Shown: positions 42,923-53,493 of the stretch, one piece after another | Numbering within the stretch: the first letter of the stretch is position 1 | Layout: the number at the start of each line of letters is the position of its first letter | Origin: Crocinitomicaceae bacterium | Lineage (GTDB): Bacteria > Bacteroidota > Bacteroidia > Flavobacteriales_D > Crocinitomicaceae | Direction of reading: 5' to 3' | Assembly (NCBI GenBank): GCA_018402525.1 | Contig: JAGYIR010000012.1 | Coordinates: 1 to 64,000 of the forward strand | DNA length: 64,000 nt | Translations under genes and position numbers: made by a program | Notes under the pieces: generated by a model | The model's input: the letters and a program-made list of their open reading frames with translations, nothing else | The model's database searches: none | Told to the model about the DNA's origin: nothing

Positions 42923-43930
42923 ATGAAGGATATAAAATCTATTTTAAAAGAAAGAATATTAGTGTTGGATGGTGCCATGGGGACCATGATACAGCGCTAC
43001 ACATTGGAAGAGGAGGACTTCCGAAAAGGATGGTTTGAAAATCATAATAAGTCACTTAAAGGGAACAATGATTTGCTTTCGTTGACACGCCCTGAAATTA
43101 TTAAAGAAATTCATGCCGCCTATTTTGAGTCAGGCGCGGATATTGCGGAGACGAACACCTTTTCTGGAACAACCATAGCTCAGGCAGATTACGGTCTGGA
43201 AAGTGCCGTTTACGACATCAATTTTCAGAGTGCGAAGATTGCCCGAGAAGTGGCGGATGAATTTACAGCAAGGGAACCAAATAAACCACGATTTGTCGCT
43301 GGATCAATTGGACCGACCAACAGAACAGCATCCATTTCACCTGATGTCAACGATCCTGGATTTAGGGGGATTACGTTTAATGAATTGGTCGTTGCATATT
43401 CACAGCAGGCCAACGCATTGATGGATGGTGGTGTAGATCTTCTACTTGTAGAAACCGTATTTGACACCTTGAACGCCAAAGCCGCATTGTATGCAATTGA
43501 TGAGGTGTTTGAACAACGTGGAGAAAAACTACCTATCATGGTTTCTGGTACAATTACCGACCAAAGTGGTAGAACGCTGACAGGACAGACCACCGATGCT
43601 TTTTTAATTTCCATTTCGCACATGGATTTACTTTCTGTTGGACTGAACTGTGCTTTGGGAGCTTCAATGATGCGTCCATATTTGCAGATTTTAGACAAGC
43701 AGTGTTCTTTTGCGGTCAGTGCCCATCCTAACGCAGGACTGCCTAATGAGTTTGGGGAGTACGATGAAACAGCCGAACTGATGGGGGATCAAATCAAAGC
43801 TTTTCTTGAGGAAGGACTAGTAAATATTATTGGAGGGTGTTGCGGAACAACACCAGAACACATTAAAGCAATTGCTGATTTAGCAAAGAATTATTCACCG
43901 AGAAAAATCACGTCGAATGTCACAGAGTAA
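42923..43930 (+). CDS. metH: MetH N-terminal unit: homocysteine methyltransferase domain
   Basis: From the ATG at 42923 ([20 protein letters not shown]) the protein is 335 residues. It is a homocysteine-binding barrel: [10 protein letters not shown] start, [37 protein letters not shown], with zinc Cys in LNCALGA and [13 protein letters not shown]. It takes a methyl group from cobalamin on the second MetH unit to make methionine. A split MetH is usual in Bacteroidota. It overlaps the next gene by 14 bases and lies under the SAM riboswitch. Confidence 0.9.
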   Translation: MKDIKSILKERILVLDGAMGTMIQRYTLEEEDFRKGWFENHNKSLKGNNDLLSLTRPEIIKEIHAAYFESGADIAETNTFSGTTIAQADYGLESAVYDINFQSAKIAREVADEFTAREPNKPRFVAGSIGPTNRTASISPDVNDPGFRGITFNELVVAYSQQANALMDGGVDLLLVETVFDTLNAKAALYAIDEVFEQRGEKLPIMVSGTITDQSGRTLTGQTTDAFLISISHMDLLSVGLNCALGASMMRPYLQILDKQCSFAVSAHPNAGLPNEFGEYDETAELMGDQIKAFLEEGLVNIIGGCCGTTPEHIKAIADLAKNYSPRKITSNVTE

Positions 43931-46589
43931 TGCAACGTTAAAGTTATCGGGTTTAGAACCATTGATTGTCACCCCTGAAAGTAATTTTGTGAATGTTGGT
44001 GAACGAACGAATGTTACTGGTTCTAGAATGTTTTTACGTCTTATCAAAGAAGAAAAATTCGATGAAGCGTTGAGCGTAGCGCGAGAACAAGTGGAGGGAG
44101 GAGCTCAGATCATCGACGTCAACATGGACGAGGGAATGATTGACGGGAAAGCTGCGATGGTGAAGTTTTTGAATCTCATTGCTGCTGAACCAGATATTGC
44201 TAGAGTCCCCGTGATGATTGACAGTTCAAAGTGGGAGATTATTGAGGCGGGACTCCAATGTGTTCAAGGCAAGGGTGTTGTAAATTCGATTTCCTTGAAA
44301 GAAGGTCAAGACGTATTTCGTGAGCAAGCCAGAAAGGTGAAGCGATACGGAGCAGCTGTAATTGTCATGGCGTTTGACGAACAAGGTCAAGCTGACACCT
44401 TTGAAAGACGCATCGAAATCTGTGAACGATCGTACAGAATTTTAGTGGATGAAGTGAAATTCCCTCCAAACGACATCATTTTTGATCCGAATATTTTTCC
44501 AGTTGCTACAGGAATGAGCGAGCATAACAACAATGCTGTTGATTTTTTCAGGGCTACAAAATGGATTAGGGAAAATCTGCCCGGAGCGCATGTCAGCGGC
44601 GGTGTTTCCAATGTTTCGTTTTCTTTTCGAGGAAACAATATCGTTCGTGAGTCGATGAACGCTGCGTTTTTGTACCATGCGATTCAACATGGTATGGATA
44701 TGGGAATTGTAAATCCATCGATGCTAGAAGTGTACGATGATATTGATAAAATACTTTTAGAGCATATCGAAGATGTACTACTGAATCGACGAGAAGATGC
44801 TACGGAGCGTTTGTTGGAATATGCCGAAACGGTGTCAGGGGAAGGAAAGAAAAGAGTGGTAGATCTTTCTTGGCGAGAGAAAAGTGTGCAAGAACGTTTG
44901 ACGTATTCGCTTGTCAAAGGAATTGCGGATTACGCAGAAATTGACGTGGAAGAATGCCGTCACTTGTTTGAACGACCAATTCAAGTCATCGAAGGACCGT
45001 TGATGGATGGAATGAATGTCGTTGGGGATTTGTTTGGAAGCGGGAAGATGTTTCTACCTCAGGTCGTAAAATCTGCCCGTGTTATGAAAAAGGCGGTAGC
45101 ATACTTATTGCCATTCATCGAAGCGGAAAAAGATGGAAAAAGTTCTTCGGCAGGAAAAGTTTTGATGGCAACCGTAAAGGGCGATGTCCACGACATTGGT
45201 AAGAACATTGTTGGCGTGGTGCTTGGCTGTAACAATTACGAGGTCATCGACTTGGGCGTAATGGTGCCGTGTGAACGAATCATTGAGGAAGCCATCAAGC
45301 AAAATGTGGATGTCATTGGCCTAAGTGGATTGATCACTCCTTCGTTGGATGAGATGGTCACGGTAGCTAAAGAAATGCAACGCGCGAACTTAAATATCCC
45401 ACTGATTATTGGTGGTGCGACAACCTCACGTGTGCACACAGCAGTTAAAATCGAAGAGCATTTTCAGTTGAACCAGACCGTTCATGTATTGGATGCGTCA
45501 CGCTCAGTGACAGTGGTTGAACGTTTGTTGGGACAGCGCCGTGATGAATTTGTAGCCGATATTAAATCAGAGTATGAACGCATTCGAGAACATCATGCGA
45601 AACATCGTGCAGAGAAAGAAGTTTTACCGTTGGAAAAAGCGCGAGAAAATAAGTTCAAAATTGACTGGGACACTGTCGAAATTGCTCAACCGGAACAGTT
45701 GGGAATTAAACACATTGAAGTCAAAGCTTCTGAGTTGTTCCCCTACATTGATTGGACACCTTTTTTTAGAACGTGGGAGCTTCACGGAAAATATCCAGCC
45801 ATTTTAACGGATGAAGTAGTCGGAGAAGTAGCGACCAAATTATTTGAGGATGCACAAGCCATGCTGCACAAGATTGATAATGAATCATGGTTGACGCACA
45901 AGGGAGTTGTTGGGATCTTTCCCGCCGCTGCTGAGGGTGATGATATTGAGGTGTATGCAGATGAATCGAGAACAACAGTGAAGTATATCCAGCGCACTTT
46001 ACGTCAACAAACCAAGAAGGCGAGTGGTGTTCCGAACATTGCATTGGCAGATTTTATTGCACCAAAGGAGACTCAACTGAAGGATTATATCGGTGGTTTT
46101 GTGGTGACCTCAGGGCTCGGAATTGATGAGCGCGTAGCAGCATTTGAACGGGATCATGATGACTATAATTCGATTTTATTGAAAGCACTGGCAGATCGTT
46201 TAGCCGAAGCGTTTGCTGAGTTTTTGCACGAAAAAGTGCGTAAGGAAATCTGGGGATATGACACATCAGAATCGCTTACCAACGACGAATTGATCAAAGA
46301 GAAATATGTTGGAATTCGACCTGCACCTGGTTACCCAGCATGTCCCGACCACACGGAAAAAACAGGATTGTTTGAATTGCTCAATGCAACGGAAATCACT
46401 GGTGTAAGTCTGACAGATAGTCTTGCGATGTTGCCTGCAGCAAGTGTTTCAGGATGGTATTTCGCAAGTCCACATGCTAAGTATTTTGGAGTTGGAAAAA
46501 TAGGTTTGGATCAAGTCAGATCAATTGCGGATCGAAAAAATATGGCTCCCGATAAGATGGAAAGATGGCTATCTTCGATTATTCATTAG
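43917..46589 (+). CDS. metH: MetH C-terminal unit: pterin, B12 and activation domains
   Basis: An 890-residue protein. The pterin-binding domain is first ([32 protein letters not shown]). The cap and B12-binding Rossmann domains follow, with the lower-ligand His in [15 protein letters not shown] and the [13 protein letters not shown] and [13 protein letters not shown] blocks. The C-terminal SAM-dependent reactivation domain has [15 protein letters not shown]. It transfers methyl from 5-methyltetrahydrofolate to cobalamin. A start overlapping the end of the first unit suggests coupled translation. Confidence 0.92.
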   Translation: MSQSNATLKLSGLEPLIVTPESNFVNVGERTNVTGSRMFLRLIKEEKFDEALSVAREQVEGGAQIIDVNMDEGMIDGKAAMVKFLNLIAAEPDIARVPVMIDSSKWEIIEAGLQCVQGKGVVNSISLKEGQDVFREQARKVKRYGAAVIVMAFDEQGQADTFERRIEICERSYRILVDEVKFPPNDIIFDPNIFPVATGMSEHNNNAVDFFRATKWIRENLPGAHVSGGVSNVSFSFRGNNIVRESMNAAFLYHAIQHGMDMGIVNPSMLEVYDDIDKILLEHIEDVLLNRREDATERLLEYAETVSGEGKKRVVDLSWREKSVQERLTYSLVKGIADYAEIDVEECRHLFERPIQVIEGPLMDGMNVVGDLFGSGKMFLPQVVKSARVMKKAVAYLLPFIEAEKDGKSSSAGKVLMATVKGDVHDIGKNIVGVVLGCNNYEVIDLGVMVPCERIIEEAIKQNVDVIGLSGLITPSLDEMVTVAKEMQRANLNIPLIIGGATTSRVHTAVKIEEHFQLNQTVHVLDASRSVTVVERLLGQRRDEFVADIKSEYERIREHHAKHRAEKEVLPLEKARENKFKIDWDTVEIAQPEQLGIKHIEVKASELFPYIDWTPFFRTWELHGKYPAILTDEVVGEVATKLFEDAQAMLHKIDNESWLTHKGVVGIFPAAAEGDDIEVYADESRTTVKYIQRTLRQQTKKASGVPNIALADFIAPKETQLKDYIGGFVVTSGLGIDERVAAFERDHDDYNSILLKALADRLAEAFAEFLHEKVRKEIWGYDTSESLTNDELIKEKYVGIRPAPGYPACPDHTEKTGLFELLNATEITGVSLTDSLAMLPAASVSGWYFASPHAKYFGVGKIGLDQVRSIADRKNMAPDKMERWLSSIIH

Positions 46590-46711
46590 AGCAGATAATT
46601 GAAAATATATTAACAGTGAACCGGTTAGGAGTAATTAAAATGAACAAAAATTTTTTTGTTTAACCTCATTTTCCTATTTTTACACTTCACACTAAAGAAT
46701 GAAATAAAATT

Positions 46712-48571
46712 ATGAAAAGAATTTACTTAAGTATCATGGTGCTTTCGATGGCTATTGGCGCGAATGCACAACAAAGAACAACGCTGGTTTCAAAGCATGC
46801 TGGAAATCCTTCATCGGGCAGTACTGTTGTTAAACCATCGACAAATAAATTGCAAAAATCTATGCCAATTTGGTCAGATGATTTTTCTAATGCAGCAACT
46901 TGGACCATGACAAATACTAGTGCTCCAATTTCTTGGGATTGGGTGATTACTACAAATCAAGCAGATATTCCAAATGCTGCGCCAGATTTGCAACCATTTA
47001 TGAGTGCAACTGCAGCAAATGGATTTGCATTAATTGATTCTGATGGTCAGCCAGGTAATACTGATGGAAATGGTGCAATTGTCGCTGAAATGACGAATGT
47101 TACACCTATCGATTTGACACTTTATCCAAATGTTGTATTGAAATTCTCTCACAGCTACAGATGGTGGCAAGATACGAGAGGAGTTAGAGTTTCTGGAAAC
47201 AATGGTGCGAGTTGGACAGAGTATGAAATTACTTCTCTTCCAGGTGGAGTTTCTGCAAGTGGTTACCCTAACAACCAAAACTCAGAAAACCCAACAGAAG
47301 AAGTGATTAACATTTCTGCTGCTGCTGGTGGTCAATCTCAAGTTTTGATTCAGTTTTACTACAACGACAACGATATTTGGGGTTGGTACTGGACTGTAGA
47401 CGACGTTGAGATTTTAGAGCAACCATTGGATGATATTCAGTTATTGTCTTCATGGATTGCAGGTCAATCGAATGAAGGGGTTGAATACGGAAGAACACCT
47501 CTAAATCACCTTGATGCTTCATGGGTTGTTGGTGGTGAAGTTTACAATTTTGGTGTAAACACGCAAACAAATCTTGATTTAGAAGGAGACTTCGTTTCTT
47601 TCTCAGCGAATGCGACAGAGCCTTCTTTGGCAACTGCTACAACAGTTTTAATGGAAACGACTGCGTCTCCTACTTTGGCTGTCGGAACTTATACAGGAAC
47701 TTATACAGTTGTTTCTGATAACGAAACAGGTGGGGCAGATTTTGGTAATAATGTTTACCTAAGAAATTTTGCAGTGACAGATAATATTTACTCGCAAGAT
47801 GGAATAGATATTCACCCTGCATCAATGTTGGCATTAAGCTCTATTGGAACGAATTCTTTCGTTGATCCTAATACACAAGAGTCCATTTCTGCTGATGGTT
47901 TTGTAATGGCATCTTTATACCATATGAAAGCCGCAGATCAAGTTTCTGGTCTTCGTGTTATGTTGGCAGCTGGTACGATTGAAGGAGGAGAAATTGTTGG
48001 ATCTATCATGGATACTTCACTTTTCTGGCAAGGAAATATGACGGCATTGTTTAACACAGGTGTTGTAACGGTTTCAGCACAAGATGTTACGAATGGTTAT
48101 GTTGATCTTTGGTTTAATTCAGTAATTTCGTTAAACCCGGGAGCATACTATGCAGCAGTAACAATGTTTAGTAATGATAACGCAAACACAATTAGAATTT
48201 TAGATGATCAAACGGTAGCACAACCTGGAAATGCATCTTCAATTTACATCGCTAATGATGGGTCTTATACGAATGGAACTGCATTTGGAATCCGTATGTT
48301 GACTGGTTCTGACTGGGGAGTTGGTATCGCAGAGAATTCATTAACTGGAGTTTCTGTTTATCCTAACCCATCGGAAGGTGTGATTACAGTTACAAATGAT
48401 AACAATACATCAAACGCAATTGAAGTGCATGATATGTTAGGAAAAGTAGTTTACACTTCTTCTGTATCTACTTCAACTACAATTGACCTTTCAGGAAATG
48501 GAACTGGTGTTTACATCGTTAAAGTTTCAAATGAAAACGGTTCATTGGTAGAGCGCGTTGTGATTAGATAA
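46712..48571 (+). CDS. Secreted T9SS protein, tandem paralog 1
   Basis: A 619-residue protein with a signal peptide (RIYLSIMVLSMAIGANAQQ). A jelly-roll/MAM-like region comes early (IWSDDFSNAATWTMTNTSAP, VLKFSHSYRWWQDTRGVRVS, WGWYWTVDDVEILEQPLDDI). The C-terminus is a T9SS type A domain (VSVYPNPSEGVITVTNDNNT, VYIVKVSNENGSLVERVVIR). The target or substrate is unknown. A similar gene follows directly, and a strong terminator separates them. Confidence 0.8.
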   Translation: MKRIYLSIMVLSMAIGANAQQRTTLVSKHAGNPSSGSTVVKPSTNKLQKSMPIWSDDFSNAATWTMTNTSAPISWDWVITTNQADIPNAAPDLQPFMSATAANGFALIDSDGQPGNTDGNGAIVAEMTNVTPIDLTLYPNVVLKFSHSYRWWQDTRGVRVSGNNGASWTEYEITSLPGGVSASGYPNNQNSENPTEEVINISAAAGGQSQVLIQFYYNDNDIWGWYWTVDDVEILEQPLDDIQLLSSWIAGQSNEGVEYGRTPLNHLDASWVVGGEVYNFGVNTQTNLDLEGDFVSFSANATEPSLATATTVLMETTASPTLAVGTYTGTYTVVSDNETGGADFGNNVYLRNFAVTDNIYSQDGIDIHPASMLALSSIGTNSFVDPNTQESISADGFVMASLYHMKAADQVSGLRVMLAAGTIEGGEIVGSIMDTSLFWQGNMTALFNTGVVTVSAQDVTNGYVDLWFNSVISLNPGAYYAAVTMFSNDNANTIRILDDQTVAQPGNASSIYIANDGSYTNGTAFGIRMLTGSDWGVGIAENSLTGVSVYPNPSEGVITVTNDNNTSNAIEVHDMLGKVVYTSSVSTSTTIDLSGNGTGVYIVKVSNENGSLVERVVIR

Positions 48572-48606
48572 TTGCAAGATTAACCAAACGGTTTCTTTTT
48601 AAATTT

Positions 48607-48636
48607 AAAGGAGCAACGAAAGTTGCTCCTTTTTTT
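48607..48636 (+). terminator. Rho-independent terminator
   Basis: AAAGGAGCAAC, loop GAAA, GTTGCTCCTTT, then a T run. The 11-bp stem is perfect. It lies 36 bases after the paralog 1 stop. Confidence 0.9.
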
Positions 48637-48703
48637 ATCTCCCGTTGATAGACCTATTTCTCTCTATTTTTCCGTAAATTAGCAGTCTAAATTAAAGTTT
48701 GGT

Positions 48704-50551
48704 ATGCTTCAAAAAATTTCAGTAGTAGTAGGTTGTTTTTTAATGTTTGGATTACAAGCCCAATTGGTGACTACATCCTTGCCATTGTTAAAATCAACAA
48801 GTAGGATTGAGCTGCAACCAAACAACACACCAATTTTTCAGCAAAAATTAACAACACTTTGGGAAAGCACGTTTGATAATCCAGCAGAATGGGTAATTGA
48901 TCATGATGCCGCTGATTGTTCACTTGATTGGAAAATTGGAAATAACACGTGTCAAGGGCCATTTTACATTGATACAATTCAATCAACTTCTGCTTCAGAT
49001 GGATGGGCGCTGTTGGACTCCGACGAGTACGGGGCACTAACAGGTGGAAGTGACATAGAAGACGCTTGGCTTACTTCAGCTTCTCCTCTTGACTTAACAG
49101 CTACACCAAATGTCATTGTTGAGTTCGAAACATTTTACCGTCGCTATAATTTTGAGCGACCTTATTTGGTTGTTGGTGTTGGAGACGGGTTTGGTAATGT
49201 GGTTTGGCCGGATTTAACACCAACGACTGACATTTCAGCCATGGACAATGTGTTTGAAATTTTTCCAAACTGGCAGGATGGTCAATATTCTGACAATCCG
49301 TATAAAGTTCAGATTGATGTTAGTTCTGCGTTAACCGGAACAATTGATGAAGTTTACTTTAGAATAAATTGGACGGGACAATGGGGCTACGCGCTCTTCG
49401 TTGACGATTTCAAAGTGCTTGAGCAAGCTCAAAATGATATAAAGTTTACGGACGTTTGGGTGAGAAATGAAGGAAAGGATAACCTACAATACGCGAAAAT
49501 ACCAGTTGATCAATTGGAAGCCAACTGGGAAATTGGTGCTACAGTTCGAAATTTTGGAGCGCTTGATCAAACAAATGTGCTTTTCGATGCAGATTTCACT
49601 TCGTTTTCAGTTGCTGATACAAGACCATTGATGGAGGTTGGTGCAATCGATGAAATGGGCAGTTCAGGTCCAGTATCAACACCAGTTGGACTGTATCAGG
49701 GTCAATTTACAGTTGTTTCAGACGATGAAACTGGTGGTCCCGAGTTTGACAATAACGAACTGCTAAGAAACTTTGAAATAACAGATAGTTTATACGCCCT
49801 CGACGGGATAGATGTTCACCCAGTTTCAGAGTTGACGCTTTCTTCTATTGGTACAGCAACATACGAGAACGCATCGGATGGCTTGTTGTTGGCGACCATG
49901 TACCATATTAAGGAACCAAGTTTGGTTTCTGGTTTACGGATCATGCTAGCGCCTGGATCTATACCAGGAGGTTTTGTTTTAGGAAGTATAATTGATACCT
50001 CTGATTTTTGGATGAATGATGTCGATCCGATCTTTCAAACAGAATTTGGATATGTCAATGCGCCAGAAATTGCAAATGGATATGTGGATGTTTATTTTCC
50101 TTCACCGACATTCCTTGATACAGGAGCTTTTTATGCAGCAGTTAAATTGTATAGCAATGACAATTTGAATCAAATCAATATTAGTGATGACCTAACTGTA
50201 AAGCAACCTTCTTTTGCGAGCGCTGTGCATAATTCAGGAACTTCATATACGAATGGAAATGCGTTAGGAATTCGTTTGTTGATGAATGGTGGGTGGTTAA
50301 ACACCGAGGAGAATGCACTAGAAAGTGTAATTATTTACCCGAATCCATCCAGTGGTACATTCACGGTCAGCAATGATCACGGAACAATCCAAAAAGTTGA
50401 GATTTATAATACACTAGGTCAGGCAATTTATTCAACTGAGTCAACTGGATCGATCCAGTTGGATTTAAGAGAAAATGGTGTTGGGCTTTATTTAGTAAAA
50501 ATAAGCAATGACCAGTCGTCAGTTACAAAGAAAATAATTATAAACAAGTAA
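48704..50551 (+). CDS. Secreted T9SS protein, tandem paralog 2
   Basis: A 615-residue protein with the same plan as paralog 1: signal peptide (ISVVVGCFLMFGLQAQ), a jelly-roll opening (LWESTFDNPAEWVIDHDAAD), WGYALFVDDFKVLEQAQNDI, shared MYHIKEPSLVSGLRIMLAPG and LGSIIDTSDFW segments, and a T9SS tail (VIIYPNPSSGTFTVSNDHGT). The duplicate keeps overall domain order but has diverged widely. The stop is eight bases before fabD, so they may share a transcript by chance or read-through. Confidence 0.8.
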   Translation: MLQKISVVVGCFLMFGLQAQLVTTSLPLLKSTSRIELQPNNTPIFQQKLTTLWESTFDNPAEWVIDHDAADCSLDWKIGNNTCQGPFYIDTIQSTSASDGWALLDSDEYGALTGGSDIEDAWLTSASPLDLTATPNVIVEFETFYRRYNFERPYLVVGVGDGFGNVVWPDLTPTTDISAMDNVFEIFPNWQDGQYSDNPYKVQIDVSSALTGTIDEVYFRINWTGQWGYALFVDDFKVLEQAQNDIKFTDVWVRNEGKDNLQYAKIPVDQLEANWEIGATVRNFGALDQTNVLFDADFTSFSVADTRPLMEVGAIDEMGSSGPVSTPVGLYQGQFTVVSDDETGGPEFDNNELLRNFEITDSLYALDGIDVHPVSELTLSSIGTATYENASDGLLLATMYHIKEPSLVSGLRIMLAPGSIPGGFVLGSIIDTSDFWMNDVDPIFQTEFGYVNAPEIANGYVDVYFPSPTFLDTGAFYAAVKLYSNDNLNQINISDDLTVKQPSFASAVHNSGTSYTNGNALGIRLLMNGGWLNTEENALESVIIYPNPSSGTFTVSNDHGTIQKVEIYNTLGQAIYSTESTGSIQLDLRENGVGLYLVKISNDQSSVTKKIIINK

Positions 50552-50559
50552 GATATACA

Positions 50560-51447
50560 ATGAAGGCGTACGTTTTTCCGGGCCAAGGTGCTCAATTTAC
50601 AGGAATGGGAAAGGATTTATTTGATAGTTCAGAGGTTGCCAAGGAATTATTCTTGAAGGCAAATGATATTTTGGGGTTTGACATTACCAAGATCATGTTT
50701 GAGGGTACACCAGAAGAGCTCAAACAAACAAAGGTGACGCAGCCAGCCATCTTTTTACATTCAACAATATTGGCAATTTGCTTAGGTGATGCATTTCAAC
50801 CTGATATGGTAGCTGGACATTCACTCGGAGAGATTTCCGCGCTCGTTGCAAATAAGACATTGAGTTTTGAAGACGGATTACGGCTGGTTTCAGAAAGAGC
50901 TTTAGCAATGCAGGAAGCGTGTGAAGCTATACCGTCTACAATGGCAGCAATTATTGGTTTGGAAGATGCTGTTGTTGAAGAAACGTGTGAAAAGATAGAC
51001 GGTGTCGTGGTCGCAGCCAACTATAACTGCCCCGGTCAATTGGTTATTTCAGGAACTGTTCCCGCGGTAGAAAAGGCGTGCGAATTGTTAACGGAAGCAG
51101 GTGCGCGGAGAGCCATGATTTTGCCTGTGGGAGGAGCATTTCATTCACCTCTTATGGAGCCTGCACGGGAAAAACTCGCTGCTGCGATCAAAGCAACTAC
51201 CTTCAACGCGCCAATTTGCCCAATTTACCAAAATGTTGTTGCAAAGGCTGTTACGAACCCCACAGAAATTCAAGAGAATTTGATCGCGCAATTGACTGCG
51301 CCTGTGAAGTGGACGCAGACTATGCATCAGATGATAGCAGATGGTGCTGAGGAGGTGATAGAGGTGGGACCTGGAAATGTATTGCAAGGTTTATTTAAAA
51401 AAGTAGATCGTCAATTCCCTTGTTCTAGTGCTGCGCTGAATGCGTAA
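50560..51447 (+). CDS. fabD: Malonyl-CoA:ACP transacylase
   Basis: A 295-residue protein, normal for FabD. FPGQGAQFTGMGKDL is the N-terminal motif, MVAGHSLGEISALVA holds the catalytic Ser, and LPVGGAFHSPLMEPA the catalytic His. Gln in the first motif also belongs to the active site. It loads malonyl units onto ACP for fatty acid synthesis. No other fab gene is adjacent. A hairpin terminator follows. Confidence 0.93.
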   Translation: MKAYVFPGQGAQFTGMGKDLFDSSEVAKELFLKANDILGFDITKIMFEGTPEELKQTKVTQPAIFLHSTILAICLGDAFQPDMVAGHSLGEISALVANKTLSFEDGLRLVSERALAMQEACEAIPSTMAAIIGLEDAVVEETCEKIDGVVVAANYNCPGQLVISGTVPAVEKACELLTEAGARRAMILPVGGAFHSPLMEPAREKLAAAIKATTFNAPICPIYQNVVAKAVTNPTEIQENLIAQLTAPVKWTQTMHQMIADGAEEVIEVGPGNVLQGLFKKVDRQFPCSSAALNA

Positions 51448-51473
51448 GTAGTTTATAACTTTTAATGAATTAG

Positions 51474-51502
51474 ACTCTCCATGAAAATGGGGAGTTTTTT
51501 GT
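51474..51502 (+). terminator. Terminator after fabD
   Basis: ACTCTCCAT, loop GAAA, ATGGGGAGT with one G-T pair, then TTTTTTG. The 51503-51744 stretch that follows holds no convincing gene. Confidence 0.85.
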
Positions 51503-51744
51503 TTTAGCTAAATTAGATTTTACGGCTAAGTGCTTAAAGAAATAGGGAAGATGCTTGGTATTGGAAAGTGCATCAATTTATTTCCTTTGCATAACAAAGG
51601 CGATGACTATTGCCTTATTCTTTGCACCCTGTTTTGCCAAAAGCACATACAAAATTTCTTAGCATGCCTTGCGGTTAGAAAAATATCAATTATGGAAATT
51701 GTAATTTCTTCGCATCTATCAGGTATATATCTAAAACAAAAATT

Positions 51745-52497
51745 ATGAAAAAGTTAATCGCAGTAAGTTGCATGTTGATTTCAACAGCACTATTTGGACA
51801 GGCAAATTTGGGAGAAGTTATCGGAACAGTAGTCGATAAAAACGATGGAACACCAGTTTACAATGCCATCGCATACATTGAAACGGGAGGAACCAAGTAC
51901 CAGGAAAGAACAGATTACGATGGAAGATTTAGAATTACTGGAATTCCAGCTGGAACTTACATTCTTGGAGTGAAACATTACGAAGACACGATGAAAAACA
52001 TCATTGTTCACGTACCAATGGATGGGTTTTTTCAAGCGGGTGAAATAAAATTTGAAAGTAGTATTAATGTTTTGGTCACAATGGATGCATCTTATGATCG
52101 CGATAAAATACGATTGATTGATGGCAACCTACCGGTAAGATCGATAACTGCTGAAGAAATTGATAAATCACCACTAAAATTTGATGTAAAAGGATTGATT
52201 GCATCCATGACATCAGATGTGCGTATGATGGAAGATGGAGAATTGGTATTCCGCGGTGCGAGAAAGGGAGACATGCTTTATTTGATGGATGGTGTAAAGA
52301 CAGCGACTGTAGGAAATGTCCCAGGATGTTCCATCGGAAGAATGATGGTTTATTCTGGAGGATTACCCGCAAAGTACGGCGACACTCTTGGAGGGGTTGT
52401 GGTGATGGAGTCAAAAAGCTACTTTGATTTGTACCGTCAATGGGAGGCGGAACAAATAAGAAACGAAGGAAAAAAGAAAAATCAAACCAAAAAATAA
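51745..52497 (+). CDS. Plug-only TonB-receptor-like protein
   Basis: A 250-residue protein with a signal peptide (KKLIAVSCMLISTALFGQ). A CarboxypepD_reg-like domain follows (GEVIGTVVDKNDGTPVYNAI, DYDGRFRITGIPAGTYILGV). The C-terminal part is a TonB-dependent receptor plug (LPVRSITAEEIDKSPLKFDV, ELVFRGARKGDMLYLMDGVK, YSGGLPAKYGDTLGGVVVME). It ends there with a basic tail, where a beta-barrel of hundreds of residues would normally follow. The reading frame is intact up to a terminator, so it may be a complete, specialised protein. Confidence 0.75.
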   Translation: MKKLIAVSCMLISTALFGQANLGEVIGTVVDKNDGTPVYNAIAYIETGGTKYQERTDYDGRFRITGIPAGTYILGVKHYEDTMKNIIVHVPMDGFFQAGEIKFESSINVLVTMDASYDRDKIRLIDGNLPVRSITAEEIDKSPLKFDVKGLIASMTSDVRMMEDGELVFRGARKGDMLYLMDGVKTATVGNVPGCSIGRMMVYSGGLPAKYGDTLGGVVVMESKSYFDLYRQWEAEQIRNEGKKKNQTKK

Positions 52498-52517
52498 TCA
52501 ACGAATTAAAAAAAGTG

Positions 52518-52546
52518 GGTGCTGTCTAATCGATGGCACCTTTTTT
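52518..52546 (+). terminator. Terminator between convergent genes
   Basis: GGTGC (52518-52522) and GCACC (52536-52540) pair across a 13-base loop, followed by TTTTTT. It lies within the 3' end of ttcA on the other strand. Confidence 0.6.
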
Positions 52547-53320
52547 AATTTCGAGAAAATCAAAAAGTTTTGTATCTAACAAATGAGAGGGATTGACATT
52601 TCGCAGTGCGTTGAACATCGACGAGGATCTACCCGGAAATTCATCGTCCCAATCCTTGATCATTTTCTTTACTTTTTTACGCATCATGTTTTCTTGAGAA
52701 CCACATAGCGTGCACGGAATGATTGGGAAATTCATTTCTTTTGAATAGACCTCAATCTCACTTTCTTTGCAAAACGCCAAAGGGCGAATAACGATATGTC
52801 TCCCATCATCTGTCATGTATTTGGCAGGCATGGCTTCAATGCGAGCTCCGTTGAATATGTTCATTAAGAAAGTTTCGATGATATCATCTCTATGGTGACC
52901 CAATGCAATTTTTGTTGCGCGAACTTCATCTGCAATGGTGTACAAATTTCCTCTTCTCAATCGGGAACAAAGGCTGCACATCGTTTGCCCTGGAAGTGTT
53001 TTTTCCTTCACGATGCTATACGTATCTTTCTCTACAATACGGTATTCAATACCCAATTGCTTTAAGTAATTTGGTAAAATATACTCTGGATATCCCGGCT
53101 GTTTTTGATCTAAATGAACGGCAATTATTTCGAATTGAATCTTTGAAGTCTTTTGATAATGCATCAACACATCAAGGAGCGTATAACTGTCCTTTCCTCC
53201 TGATAGGCACACCATGACACGATCCCCGTTTTCAATCAGCGCATAGGTCACCCAGGCGTCCCACACATCTTTGCGCAAGTGTTTTTGAATTTTGTTAAAT
53301 GTCGATGTGTCGCTCTTCAT
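52526..53320 (-). CDS. ttcA: tRNA 2-thiocytidine synthesis protein TtcA
   Basis: A 264-residue PP-loop ATPase. [19 protein letters not shown] is the PP motif. The Fe-S and sulfur-transfer Cys pairs are in [11 protein letters not shown] and [28 protein letters not shown] is the family's second signature. It thiolates cytidine 32 of certain tRNAs. It is transcribed convergently with the plug-like gene and divergently from the GAF kinase. Confidence 0.9.
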   Translation of the reverse strand: MKSDTSTFNKIQKHLRKDVWDAWVTYALIENGDRVMVCLSGGKDSYTLLDVLMHYQKTSKIQFEIIAVHLDQKQPGYPEYILPNYLKQLGIEYRIVEKDTYSIVKEKTLPGQTMCSLCSRLRRGNLYTIADEVRATKIALGHHRDDIIETFLMNIFNGARIEAMPAKYMTDDGRHIVIRPLAFCKESEIEVYSKEMNFPIIPCTLCGSQENMMRKKVKKMIKDWDDEFPGRSSSMFNALRNVNPSHLLDTKLFDFLEIKKGAID

Positions 53321-53493
53321 GCTGCAAATTTAATCAGTCTGAGGGAATTTTGATTTTTAACTATTCAAATCTCAATATGTTAAACGATTGATTGTTTTGA
53401 ATTTTTCTAAATAATTTTTGTACATTGTTGCATAAACCATTATTAATCAGTGCAATCAAATCGTTTTGATTACTGCCACAAAACCCACTGAGT

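Noticed and set aside
51530-51748. A 72-codon frame between fabD and the plug-like gene
   Set aside because: No recognisable features, it overlaps the next start, and its codons look random.
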